DNA of 6,671 nt from Actinomycetes bacterium (GCA_009781565.1 WQXV01000064.1:1-6671), one strand, 5' to 3'; shown: positions 1 to 6,385, counted from the stretch's first letter. The notes: generated by a model from the sequence alone, not told the origin. Program-made: numbers and translations.

Positions 1-1
1 C

Positions 2-283
2 CTGCTGCCCTTGGTCGCAGGACTGGCCTATGAGGTCACGGTCAAGTGGGCAGGACCGCGCGCTGATCGCTGGTATGTCAAGATCTTGCTGTGGCCCGGA
101 CTGCAGATGCAGCGACTGACCACTGCCGAGCCTACCGAGGACATGGTGGAGGTCGCCATCGCCGCAACCAACCTGATCATCGCTCGCGAGCAAGCCCCCG
201 AACTCGCTGACGCACGTGTGGCCGTCAAATTTGCAGGTGAGAGAGTTGAATCGGAATTGGAGCTCATGCCCAACGTGATCTAG
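2..283 (+). CDS. DUF1385 (YqhQ-like) membrane protein, C-terminal part only
   Basis: This is the 3' end of a gene that begins before the window. The frame is open from base 2, and the TTG at 11 is only an internal codon. The visible part starts inside a hydrophobic stretch (LLPLVAGLAYEV), likely the last membrane helix. It is followed by the typical end of DUF1385 proteins: a W-x(n)-PGLQMQ segment, then QRLTTAEP (about 110-133) and a VEVAIAATN helix. That motif order (PGL..QRLTT.EP....VEVAI.A) is what I know from Bacillus YqhQ and its actinobacterial relatives. The molecular function of the family is not established. A tail of about 35 residues beyond the conserved part is acidic and non-conserved. 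The stop TAG (281-283) is followed at once by a second in-frame TAG (284-286). The family often sits beside prfA/prmC translation genes, but that neighbourhood lies outside the window. Confidence 0.75.
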   Translation: MLPLVAGLAYEVTVKWAGPRADRWYVKILLWPGLQMQRLTTAEPTEDMVEVAIAATNLIIAREQAPELADARVAVKFAGERVESELELMPNVI

Positions 284-289
284 TAGGAT

Positions 290-306
290 CGCCAAAAGTT
301 TTGGCG
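290..306. repeat. 17-bp perfect palindrome after the DUF1385 stop
   Basis: CGCCAAAAGTTTTGGCG is a perfect inverted repeat: 8-bp arms around a single central G. As RNA it would fold with a 7-bp stem and a 3-nt loop. It starts 6 bp after the first TAG of the upstream gene, where a transcription terminator would be expected. No T-tract follows (next bases gacataatacc), so it is not a standard intrinsic terminator. It could equally be a protein binding site or a 3'-end stabilising hairpin. Which of these it is cannot be decided from sequence. Confidence 0.4.
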
Positions 307-411
307 GACATAATACCATACAAATCCGGCAAATCACCAAAAATAAAATGACGAAATCACTACGATTTTTCGTGCAATATGTCGGTTGGTTGACAAGGGT
401 CAAAAATCTCC

Positions 412-440
412 TTGACGCTATATATAGGGTGTACTACACT
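412..440 (+). promoter_or_regulatory. nrdJ promoter (-35 / -10)
   Basis: A -35 element TTGACG (412-417) and a -10 element TACACT (435-440) are separated by exactly 17 bp. They match the housekeeping sigma consensus at 5/6 and 4/6 positions. Transcription would start near 447, leaving a leader of about 39 nt before the GTG at 486. A purine-rich ribosome binding site AAGGGG (475-480) sits 5 nt before that GTG. Both NrdR boxes overlap this promoter, which supports the placement. A second TTGACA at 390-395 has no acceptable -10 at the right distance. Confidence 0.65.
415..430. promoter_or_regulatory. NrdR box 1
   Basis: ACGCTATATATAGGGT agrees with the NrdR consensus (acaCwAtATaTwGtgt) at 14 of 16 positions, including the whole core CwAtATaTwG. 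It overlaps the end of the -35 hexamer and most of the promoter spacer. NrdR is the ATP-cone repressor of ribonucleotide reductase genes, so binding here should block RNA polymerase. Confidence 0.85.
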
Positions 441-446
441 CGCATA

Positions 447-462
447 ACTCAATATATAGTGG
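447..462. promoter_or_regulatory. NrdR box 2
   Basis: ACTCAATATATAGTGG agrees with the NrdR consensus at 14 of 16 positions. It starts 32 bp after box 1, about three helical turns, so both boxes lie on the same DNA face. That is the classical tandem arrangement of NrdR sites. It covers the expected transcription start. The pair together is far stronger evidence than either alone. Confidence 0.85.
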
Positions 463-485
463 TTTGGCGATAAAAAGGGGAAAAA

Positions 486-2759
486 GTGACAACGGCATAC
501 GATACCAGCATCAACGAGAAATTGGCACCCAACGCACTGACCGTGCTCGAGCGCCGTTATCTAAAAAAAGATGAAGCAGGAAACCCGATCGAGAACGCTT
601 CGGATATGTTCGAGCGCGTTGCGCAAAACATCGCCAGCGCCGAGAAGGTCTGGGGTGCTACCGACGAGGAGGTCGCCTCCGTCGCTCAAGATTTCTACGC
701 GCTGATGACCGATCTGGAGTTTCTGCCCAACTCACCGACGTTGATGAATGCCGGACGCGACCTGCAGCAACTCTCCGCCTGCTTCGTGCTTCCGGTCGGC
801 GATTCGATGGAGGAGATCTTCAACTCGGTGCGCGATACCGCGCTCATCCACAAATCAGGAGGCGGCACCGGCTTCTCGTTCTCACGTCTGCGTCCCAGTG
901 GAGATAATGTGCGCTCGACCCAAGGGGTCAGCTCCGGTCCGATCACCTTCATGAGCGTATTCAATCAGGCGACCGAGGCGGTCAAGCAGGGGGGTACGCG
1001 CCGAGGTGCCAACATGGGCGTGTTGCGCGTCGATCATCCCGACATCATGGATTTCATCAAGTGCAAGAAGGATGGTGATTTCTCCAACTTCAACATCTCG
1101 GTCGCGTTGACCGAGGAGTTCATGGATGCGGTCAAGGACGGCAAGAAATATACGCTTTATAACCCGCGCACCAAAGAGGTGGCAGGCCAGCTCGATGCGC
1201 GCGAGGTCTACGAGCTGATCGTCGATCTTGCCTGGGCGACGGGAGACCCTGGCATCCTTTTTATCGATCGCATCAATGCTGATAACCCCACGCCGAATGT
1301 CGGCGAGTTCGAAGCGACCAATCCCTGTGGCGAGCAACCGCTGCTGCCCTATGAGGCCTGCAACCTGGGTTCGATCAATCTCTCGCGGATGTTGGCGGTC
1401 ACCGATGATGGCATGGATGTCGATTGGGACAAACTGCGCGATGTCGTACACCGCTCGATCCATTTTCTCGATAACGTCATCGAGGTCAACAAGTATCCGC
1501 TCGACAAGATAGACGAGATGGTACGCGCCAACCGCAAGGTCGGTCTAGGGGTCATGGCATGGGCCGATATGCTGGTCATGCTCGATATCCCCTACAACAG
1601 CGAGGAAGCGGTCGCGCTGGGTAAGCAGATCATGAAGTTCATCGACGACGAGGCTAAGGCCGCATCGCGCGAACTTGCTATGACGCGTGGCGCGTTTCCC
1701 AACTTCGACCAGTCGGTCTATGCGGCTCGCGGCGAGGAGCCCATCCGCAACGCGACGGTCACCACGATCGCTCCGACCGGGACGCTCTCGATCATCGCGG
1801 CTTGCTCAAGTGGCGTCGAGCCCCTGTTCGCGCTGAGTTATGTGCGCACCGTCATGGATAACGATCGCCTCATCGAGGTCAATCCGCTGTTCGAGAGCAA
1901 GGCCAAGGATCGCGGGTTCTACACCCCCGAGCTGATGGGAATGATCGCCGATAACGGATCGCTCCACGGGATCGGTGATGTGCCTGATGATGTACAGAAC
2001 GTGTTCGTGACCGCTCATGATATCGAGCCGATCTGGCATATCAAGACGCAGGCGGCCTTCCAGGAGCACACCGATAACGCGGTGTCCAAGACGGTGAACT
2101 TCTCCAACGACGCGACCCCCGAGGATGTGCGTCTGGTCTATGATCTGGCCAACGAGCTGGGGGTCAAAGGGGTCACGATCTATCGCGACGGATCCAAGGA
2201 CATGCAGGTGCTCACGACCGGCAAGAGCTCTCAAAACCTTGAAGCAGCCGAGCCGGTGACGGCCGGAGCTCCCGGGACTCTGGCACCGCGTGCGCGTGCC
2301 GCGGTCACCCATGGACGCACTGAGAAGGTGCAGACCGGTTGTGGCAACCTCTATGTCACGATCAACTGGGATGAGCATGGCATGTGCGAGGTGTTCTCGC
2401 AGATGGGCAAGAGCGGCGGATGCGCCTCCTCGATGTGCGAAGCGCTCTCCCGTATGATATCGACCAGTCTGCGCGCAGGTGTCGATCCCGACTCGCTGAT
2501 CAAGCAGCTGCGCGGTATCCGCTGCCCGTCCCCGGCATGGGCTGAAGGCGGCAAGGTGCTCTCCTGTGCGGACGCGATCGCGATCTCGATGGAGCATGCG
2601 CTCGAATACATCCAGAATGGCTCGACGACCAACGGCGTGAGCAAGATCACCAACGAGCTCGACAACCTCAACGGGGCCTGTCCGGAGTGTGGGAGTGCGC
2701 TGGAGCACGAGAGCGGCTGTGCCGTCTGCCGTGCCTGCGGCTACTCCAAGTGCGCCTAA
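486..2759 (+). CDS. nrdJ: Class II adenosylcobalamin-dependent ribonucleotide reductase
   Basis: NrdJ reduces ribonucleotides to deoxyribonucleotides in the cytoplasm, using a thiyl radical generated from adenosylcobalamin, so it needs no oxygen. At 757 residues it looks complete. The N-terminal part has LPNSPTLMNAG (80-90) and LSACFVLP with C99. The active-site loop NPCGEQPLLPYEAC gives N279, C281, E283 and C292. By alignment with known class II enzymes, C281 is the thiyl-radical cysteine, N279 and E283 assist, and C99/C292 are the redox pair that delivers electrons. IAPTGTLSIIAACSSGVEP (428-446) is the conserved phosphate-binding region. After a low-complexity linker (about 575-612), a TSCPD-type region follows (615-710; QTGCGNLYV, GKSGGCASS, IRCPSP). 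The tail has C732, C735, C745, C748, C751 and C756, a likely zinc site plus a terminal CGYSKC pair that can re-reduce the active site. I see no N-terminal ATP-cone. The start is GTG at 486, preceded by AAGGGG. Regulation is by the tandem NrdR boxes upstream. It stands alone, convergent with the next gene. Confidence 0.97.
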   Translation: MTTAYDTSINEKLAPNALTVLERRYLKKDEAGNPIENASDMFERVAQNIASAEKVWGATDEEVASVAQDFYALMTDLEFLPNSPTLMNAGRDLQQLSACFVLPVGDSMEEIFNSVRDTALIHKSGGGTGFSFSRLRPSGDNVRSTQGVSSGPITFMSVFNQATEAVKQGGTRRGANMGVLRVDHPDIMDFIKCKKDGDFSNFNISVALTEEFMDAVKDGKKYTLYNPRTKEVAGQLDAREVYELIVDLAWATGDPGILFIDRINADNPTPNVGEFEATNPCGEQPLLPYEACNLGSINLSRMLAVTDDGMDVDWDKLRDVVHRSIHFLDNVIEVNKYPLDKIDEMVRANRKVGLGVMAWADMLVMLDIPYNSEEAVALGKQIMKFIDDEAKAASRELAMTRGAFPNFDQSVYAARGEEPIRNATVTTIAPTGTLSIIAACSSGVEPLFALSYVRTVMDNDRLIEVNPLFESKAKDRGFYTPELMGMIADNGSLHGIGDVPDDVQNVFVTAHDIEPIWHIKTQAAFQEHTDNAVSKTVNFSNDATPEDVRLVYDLANELGVKGVTIYRDGSKDMQVLTTGKSSQNLEAAEPVTAGAPGTLAPRARAAVTHGRTEKVQTGCGNLYVTINWDEHGMCEVFSQMGKSGGCASSMCEALSRMISTSLRAGVDPDSLIKQLRGIRCPSPAWAEGGKVLSCADAIAISMEHALEYIQNGSTTNGVSKITNELDNLNGACPECGSALEHESGCAVCRACGYSKCA

Positions 2760-2805
2760 GGGCACACGGGGCTTTGAGCGATTATTCTCAGAAAGATCTT
2801 GAGGA

Positions 2806-2827
2806 AGCGCAGTGCGCGCTGACTTTT
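2806..2827 (+). terminator. Weak candidate terminator after nrdJ
   Basis: AGCGC (2806-2810) can pair with GCGCT (2816-2820) around a 5-nt loop, and TTTT follows at 2824-2827. The stem is only 5 bp and the T-run short, so this is a modest candidate. Its place in the 73-bp gap between two convergent genes makes termination plausible. Just upstream, AAGATCTT (2793-2800) is a short palindrome of unknown meaning. Confidence 0.35.
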
Positions 2828-2832
2828 ATAAA

Positions 2833-3933
2833 TTAGAGATAATGCGTAGCTTTGCTGATGACCGTACGTGGCACATAGCCCATGAGCGTCTTGCCCCAGC
2901 GGCTGTTCATGATGGGAAACACCCACAGACGGCGCGCGATATCGCGGCGCAGATGCTCGACACCGGCGGCGTAGGCAGCTAGGGTCTCGTCACCGAGGTC
3001 TTGAGCGATCGCGCGACCAGCGGCACGTCCACTGTCCAGCGCCCAGCTGATCCCTTCGCCTGAGGTCGGCGAGAGGTAACCACCCGCCTCACCGGTCAGC
3101 AGCACCCGCCCGATGCCGGGACTGATGTCATTGATGTCGCTGTGTTTGAGCGCGGCCCATGCTTCACGTTTGATCGTCTCACCGATGGGCAGGCGCTCGC
3201 GCAGGATCTCAAGGGCGCGATCCTGGAGCTCATGCGCCTTCTTGGTGCCGGGATAATAGATCAGCCCGACCAGGACGCGTTCGGACTTGGGGATCACGTA
3301 GCCGACTCCCAACTCGGGAATCGCGTCGAACCAAAAACAATCGAATGCCGGAGCGATGGGACCTTCCAGAATGCAGAAGTCCTGCAAGGTGACATACTTC
3401 TCGAAATCATTGAGACCGAGGCTCTTTCTGACCGAGCTGCGCGTTCCGTCAGCGCCGACAAGAAAATCGCATATGATTGCGAACTGCTCGTCGCCCTTTT
3501 GTGCCACGACATCAAGACGACCATCAGGACGCGGTGCATGCGAGATATAGCGCGTAGAATCCATGACCTCGACCCCATCGGGCAGCTGCTGGAGCAGCCA
3601 CTCGTCAAAGGGGGCGCGATCGACGTTGAGAAATGCGAGATCGGTGTTGCGGATGCGCCCTTTGTCCCAATCGTTGTAACGGAAGTACACACTTGACGGA
3701 TCAAGGAGCATCCACTCTGGTACCGGGGCGATGTCTTTCAGTATTTCTTGTGAGAGGGGATGGATCATGCCACCGCAGCTCTTGTCGCGCGGCAGGGTGA
3801 ACTTGTCGATGATGAGCACCTTGCCGGCAGGGGCGGCGTAGTACGCGGCCGCAAACCCGGAGGGACCCGATCCGACCACGAGAGTCTTGACCTCGATGGT
3901 CGGGGGCGTGTGCGCGTTCTCTTCAATCGTCAT
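2833..3933 (-). CDS. Geranylgeranyl reductase family FAD-dependent oxidoreductase
   Basis: A 366-residue flavoprotein. The N-terminus has a Rossmann FAD-binding fold with VVGSGPSGFAAAYY (19-32; GxGxxG type) and an acidic end of strand 2 (IIDK, 41-44). CGG (53-55) is the cysteine-glycine motif common in geranylgeranyl reductase-like proteins. FLVGADGTRSSVRK (157-170) is the second dinucleotide motif. LLTGEAGGYLSPTSGEGI (278-295) is the G(D/E)A..G...P..GEGI motif that contacts the flavin, followed by the usual A.dSGR.AG helix. Members reduce isoprenoid double bonds in lipids or quinones; others act on unrelated substrates, so the substrate here is unknown. Reduction of a menaquinone or polyprenyl chain is one guess. 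The C-terminal region has aromatic and basic residues but no obvious membrane helix. The start is set at ATG 3933 because the frame upstream is non-conserved and a TATAAT sits 7 nt before it. ATG 3942 (adding MAL) is the alternative; the frame also stays open further upstream to 4311, but that extension crosses the divergent control region and is not credible. Confidence 0.85.
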   Translation of the reverse strand: MTIEENAHTPPTIEVKTLVVGSGPSGFAAAYYAAPAGKVLIIDKFTLPRDKSCGGMIHPLSQEILKDIAPVPEWMLLDPSSVYFRYNDWDKGRIRNTDLAFLNVDRAPFDEWLLQQLPDGVEVMDSTRYISHAPRPDGRLDVVAQKGDEQFAIICDFLVGADGTRSSVRKSLGLNDFEKYVTLQDFCILEGPIAPAFDCFWFDAIPELGVGYVIPKSERVLVGLIYYPGTKKAHELQDRALEILRERLPIGETIKREAWAALKHSDINDISPGIGRVLLTGEAGGYLSPTSGEGISWALDSGRAAGRAIAQDLGDETLAAYAAGVEHLRRDIARRLWVFPIMNSRWGKTLMGYVPRTVISKATHYL

Positions 3934-3946
3934 GAGAGCCATTATA
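3931..3946 (-). promoter_or_regulatory. Candidate leaderless promoter of the flavoprotein gene
   Basis: Read on the minus strand, a perfect -10 hexamer TATAAT (3946-3941) is followed by GGCTCTC and then ATG (3933-3931). Transcription normally starts about 7 nt after the hexamer, so the RNA would begin at or one base before the ATG. No ribosome binding site precedes either possible ATG, which fits a leaderless message; such messages are common in Actinobacteria. No good -35 hexamer is visible at 16-18 bp. Confidence 0.5.
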
Positions 3947-4105
3947 GCGTAGTGGTCCGACTCATCTGGAGAGCCGACGACGCTAAAGCGTTTGCAGCAA
4001 AGCGAGCAAAGCGAGCCACTGTCGGCCGATGCTCGACCGATGCATCGATCGTCGTGCGCACATTCGGAAAAACTGGGGTATGGTGGAGGGGTAGCAGATA
4101 CTATC
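3943..4105. promoter_or_regulatory. Divergent intergenic control region with short repeats
   Basis: This gap separates the flavoprotein gene and the AmmeMemoRadiSam operon. It holds two perfect tandem copies of AGCAAAGCG (3996-4004 and 4005-4013), preceded by the short palindrome CGCTAAAGCG (3981-3990). It also holds two copies of CCGATGC (4026-4032 and 4037-4043) spaced by 11 bp, one helical turn. GCCGAC (3973-3978) is complementary to GTCGGC (4021-4026) and could close a large stem. These may be operator sites, but no known regulator motif is recognised. I found no convincing -35/-10 pair for the rightward operon. Confidence 0.35.
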
Positions 4106-4111
4106 AGGAGG
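4106..4111 (+). promoter_or_regulatory. Ribosome binding site deciding the start of the LigB-AMMECR1 gene
   Basis: AGGAGG is a perfect Shine-Dalgarno core. It lies 8 nt before ATG 4120 but only 2 nt before ATG 4114, so 4120 is the likely start. The reading frame stays open upstream to 3760, but that part runs antisense through the start of the flavoprotein gene and has no conserved content. Confidence 0.75.
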
Positions 4112-4119
4112 CGATGGTC

Positions 4120-5502
4120 ATGTCGATTATAAAAGCATTTCTCTTTCCCCATCCTCCGCTGGCAGTCCCTACGGTGGGTAGAGGTGAGGAACGCACGATC
4201 TCTGCAACACTGCAAGCCTATGAGATCGCTGCTGATAAGATAGCGCAGCTCGCTGTGGACACCTTGGTGTTCATCACACCCCATGGTTCTGTCTATCAGG
4301 ACTATTTTCATATCTCACCAGGCAACGGAGCCGAGGGCGATCTGGCGCGTTTCGGTGCAGCAAGCACCCGATTTGCCAAGGAGTACGACGTCGAGCTTGC
4401 GCAAAGCATCATAGCAGAGTGCGCACGCGCGAGCCTCCCGGCGGGATTCGAGGGAGAGCAAGACCCAACGCTTGACCATGGGGTCACCGTCCCGATGTAT
4501 TTCATCGATCAGAGCTTTGCTGATTACAGGATGATACGTATCGCCCAGTCAGGCCTCAGTCCTGCCGATCACTACCGACTGGGTCAATGCATCGCTGCGG
4601 CAGCGCAAGCAGTGGGAAGAAAAGTCGTATTGGCTGCAAGCGGCGACCTCTCGCACAAACTACCCGGTAGCCATTACGGCACGGTTCCGCAAGGCAGGGA
4701 ACTCGACCGTGCCCTGACCGGCATCCTTGCTTCCGGTGATCTGTGTGAGCTCTTCACCATCGACGAGCGGTTACGAGCTGAAGGGGCGGAGTGCGGATTC
4801 AACTCGATCATGGTGCTTGCGGGAACCCTTGATGGATATGCGATCGACTCAGAACTCCTCTCCTACGAAGGCCCCTTCGGAGTCGGTTACGCGGTCGCGT
4901 CCTTCACCCCGACTCGACCAGATGCGTCGCGCAAGTGCCTCACTGATCTTGAGAAAGGTTGCCTCATGGGCGAAACAGATCGGCCTCGCTACGAGGATCC
5001 CTACCAAGCTCTCGCGCAACAGTCGCTCGAGCATCGCCTCGCGACCGGGCATCGGCTTGCTGTACCCGATGATCTGGACCCCGAACTGCTTGAGAAACAA
5101 GCTGGTGTGTTCGTCTCACTGCACAAGCACGGGGAGTTGCGTGGATGCATCGGCACCATCGCTCCGACGACCGACTCGATCGCTCACGAGATCATCCAAA
5201 ACGCGGTCTCGGCGGGGCTCTCCGATACCCGGTTCGCGCCGGTCGCCCCATCAGAACTAGCAGATCTGGACTACAAGGTCGATATCCTCTCTCAACCTGA
5301 ACCTATCTCGAGCCCTGATCAGCTCGACGTCAAGCGCTTTGGGGTGATCGTGTCAAGCGGCCCGCGCCGAGGATTGCTCCTGCCCAATCTTGAGGGAGTT
5401 GACACGGTCGATCAGCAGATAGCTATCGCGCGCCAAAAGGCGGGTATCGCTCCCGGCACACCTCTCTCGCTCGAGCGATTCGAGGTCATCCGTCATGAAT
5501 GA
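4120..5502 (+). CDS. amrA: AmmeMemoRadiSam system protein A: LigB/MEMO-like domain fused to AMMECR1
   Basis: A 460-residue two-domain protein, probably cytoplasmic (no signal peptide or membrane helix). Residues 1-265 resemble class III extradiol dioxygenases (LigB) and the related MEMO fold: FPHPP with H11, TPHGSVYQDYF with H55, LDHGVTVPMYF with H120, SGDLSH with H179, and AECGFNSI with E224. The spacing of H11, H55, H179 and E224 parallels the LigB metal ligands and catalytic histidine (about 12, 61, 242 and 195 in LigB), so the metal site appears intact. After a variable linker (265-288), residues 288-459 form an AMMECR1 domain. It carries the signature LRGCIG (340-345), then FAPV, DYKVDIL and GLLLPNLEGVDTVDQQ, all typical of the family. 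The biochemical role of AMMECR1/MEMO proteins in bacteria is not established. The fusion puts both activities in one chain, and the next gene supplies the radical SAM partner. The start at 4120 follows from the AGGAGG at 4106. The symbol amrA is used informally for this system. Confidence 0.88.
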   Translation: MSIIKAFLFPHPPLAVPTVGRGEERTISATLQAYEIAADKIAQLAVDTLVFITPHGSVYQDYFHISPGNGAEGDLARFGAASTRFAKEYDVELAQSIIAECARASLPAGFEGEQDPTLDHGVTVPMYFIDQSFADYRMIRIAQSGLSPADHYRLGQCIAAAAQAVGRKVVLAASGDLSHKLPGSHYGTVPQGRELDRALTGILASGDLCELFTIDERLRAEGAECGFNSIMVLAGTLDGYAIDSELLSYEGPFGVGYAVASFTPTRPDASRKCLTDLEKGCLMGETDRPRYEDPYQALAQQSLEHRLATGHRLAVPDDLDPELLEKQAGVFVSLHKHGELRGCIGTIAPTTDSIAHEIIQNAVSAGLSDTRFAPVAPSELADLDYKVDILSQPEPISSPDQLDVKRFGVIVSSGPRRGLLLPNLEGVDTVDQQIAIARQKAGIAPGTPLSLERFEVIRHE

Positions 5503-6361
5503 TGCGCAGTTCTATGAGAAGAATGAGAACGAATCGGTTCTCTGCCAACTCTGTCCGAATGCGTGCGTGATCGCAGCGGGCAGGATCGGACGTTGCGGGG
5601 TACGCAAGAACGAGGAGGGGACGCTTGAGGCGATCGGATACGGCAAAGTATCCTCGCTAGCTCTGGACCCCATCGAGAAGAAACCGCTCTATCGATTCCA
5701 TCCCGGATCGATGATCCTTTCTTTGGGTGGTTACGGATGCAATTTGAACTGCCCGTTCTGTCAAAACTATGATATTTCGCACGAGTACGGCACGCAGTGG
5801 GAGAGCGGACGATCGGTGAGCGCCCAGCAGGTCATCGAGTTAGCACAACAAGCCAGAGCAGAGGGCAATATCGGGGTCGCCTACACCTACAACGAACCGT
5901 TGGTCGGTTATGAGTTCGTCTCCGACTGCACCCAACTGGTTGCCGATGCAGGACTTGCCAATGTATTGGTGACCAATGGGTATATCAACCAGGATCCACT
6001 TCTCGAAATCCTCCCACGTATCGATGCGATGAATGTGGATCTTAAAGGGTTCAGTGAGGCATTCTATCGAAAACTGGGTGGGCATCTGGAACCGGTCAGG
6101 AAGACGATCGAGGCAGTCTTCGAGCACTGTCATCTTGAGATCACGACACTGGTGGTGCCAGGCGAGAACGACTCGCTTGATGAGATGGACGCGCAGGCGC
6201 GCTGGATCGCCTCGCTCGACCCGCAGATCCCTCTGCATCTGACACGATTCTTCCCGCGCTATAAGTATGCGGATAAGTCCCCCACCTCACGCGAGTCGCT
6301 CTTCAAGCTGCGTGATGTCGCGCGTCAGCATCTCGCGCACGTCTATGTAGGCAATATCTGA
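5495..6361 (+). CDS. AmmeMemoRadiSam system radical SAM enzyme
   Basis: A 288-residue radical SAM protein related to pyruvate formate-lyase activating enzymes. GCNLNCPFC (81-89) carries the CxxxCxxC cluster motif (C82, C86, C89) that binds the 4Fe-4S cluster and SAM. A second cysteine set at the N-terminus, CQLCPNAC...C (C17, C20, C24, C34), is characteristic of this subfamily and may bind zinc or another cluster. Other family blocks are ALDPIEKKPLYRF (56-68), IGVAYTYNEPLVGYEF (126-141), VTNGY (159-163), MNVDLKGF (179-186), ITTLVVPGEND (216-226) and RFFPRYK (251-257). It ends at VYVGNI, matching the shorter version of the family as I remember it; the longer version adds a C-terminal CPxCG zinc motif. 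The ATG overlaps the preceding stop by 8 bp (ATGAATGA, 5495-5502), with GAGG at 5482-5485 as its ribosome site, so translation is coupled to the LigB-AMMECR1 gene. Its substrate is unknown; modification of a protein or of the partner is possible. Confidence 0.9.
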   Translation: MNDAQFYEKNENESVLCQLCPNACVIAAGRIGRCGVRKNEEGTLEAIGYGKVSSLALDPIEKKPLYRFHPGSMILSLGGYGCNLNCPFCQNYDISHEYGTQWESGRSVSAQQVIELAQQARAEGNIGVAYTYNEPLVGYEFVSDCTQLVADAGLANVLVTNGYINQDPLLEILPRIDAMNVDLKGFSEAFYRKLGGHLEPVRKTIEAVFEHCHLEITTLVVPGENDSLDEMDAQARWIASLDPQIPLHLTRFFPRYKYADKSPTSRESLFKLRDVARQHLAHVYVGNI

Positions 6362-6385
6362 GCTGCGGCAGCGTGATTTCATTTT
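6362..6385 (+). terminator. Weak candidate terminator after the radical SAM gene
   Basis: GCTGCGGCAGC (6362-6372) is a perfect short inverted repeat with a 4-bp stem and 3-nt loop (or 5-bp arms around one base). A T-rich stretch GTGATTTCATTTTT follows immediately. It begins directly after the TGA stop, where the operon should end. The stem is short, so termination is only suggested. Confidence 0.35.

Noticed and set aside
351..373. ACGAAA ... TTTCGT inverted repeat upstream of nrdJ
   Set aside because: Only 6 bp arms with an 11-nt loop in AT-rich DNA; no link to the promoter or to a known motif.
284..485. Cobalamin riboswitch or other structured leader before nrdJ
   Set aside because: The leader predicted from the promoter is only about 39 nt, and no B12-box-like sequence is visible. 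B12 riboswitches are expected on B12-independent isozymes instead.
882..1463. Long minus-strand open frames inside nrdJ (also 1806-2765)
   Set aside because: They lie wholly opposite a strongly conserved gene, have no recognisable motifs, and arise from its codon bias.
3142..3696. Plus-strand open frame opposite the flavoprotein gene
   Set aside because: It is a shadow of the conserved minus-strand gene, with no ribosome site and no recognisable domain.
3760..4119. Upstream open extension of the LigB-AMMECR1 reading frame
   Set aside because: It lies antisense to the start of the flavoprotein gene, its peptide has no family resemblance, and a perfect AGGAGG points to ATG 4120.
3934..4311. 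Upstream open extension of the minus-strand flavoprotein frame
   Set aside because: It crosses the divergent control region and the start of the LigB-AMMECR1 gene and precedes the FAD-binding motif with unrelated, Cys/Arg/His-rich sequence.
6300..6361. Truncation of the radical SAM enzyme before a C-terminal zinc motif
   Set aside because: The long version of the family continues with CPxCG motifs after VYxGN, but shorter versions end at this point as I recall them. No other frame downstream contains the missing cysteines, and all core blocks are present, so I treat it as full length.
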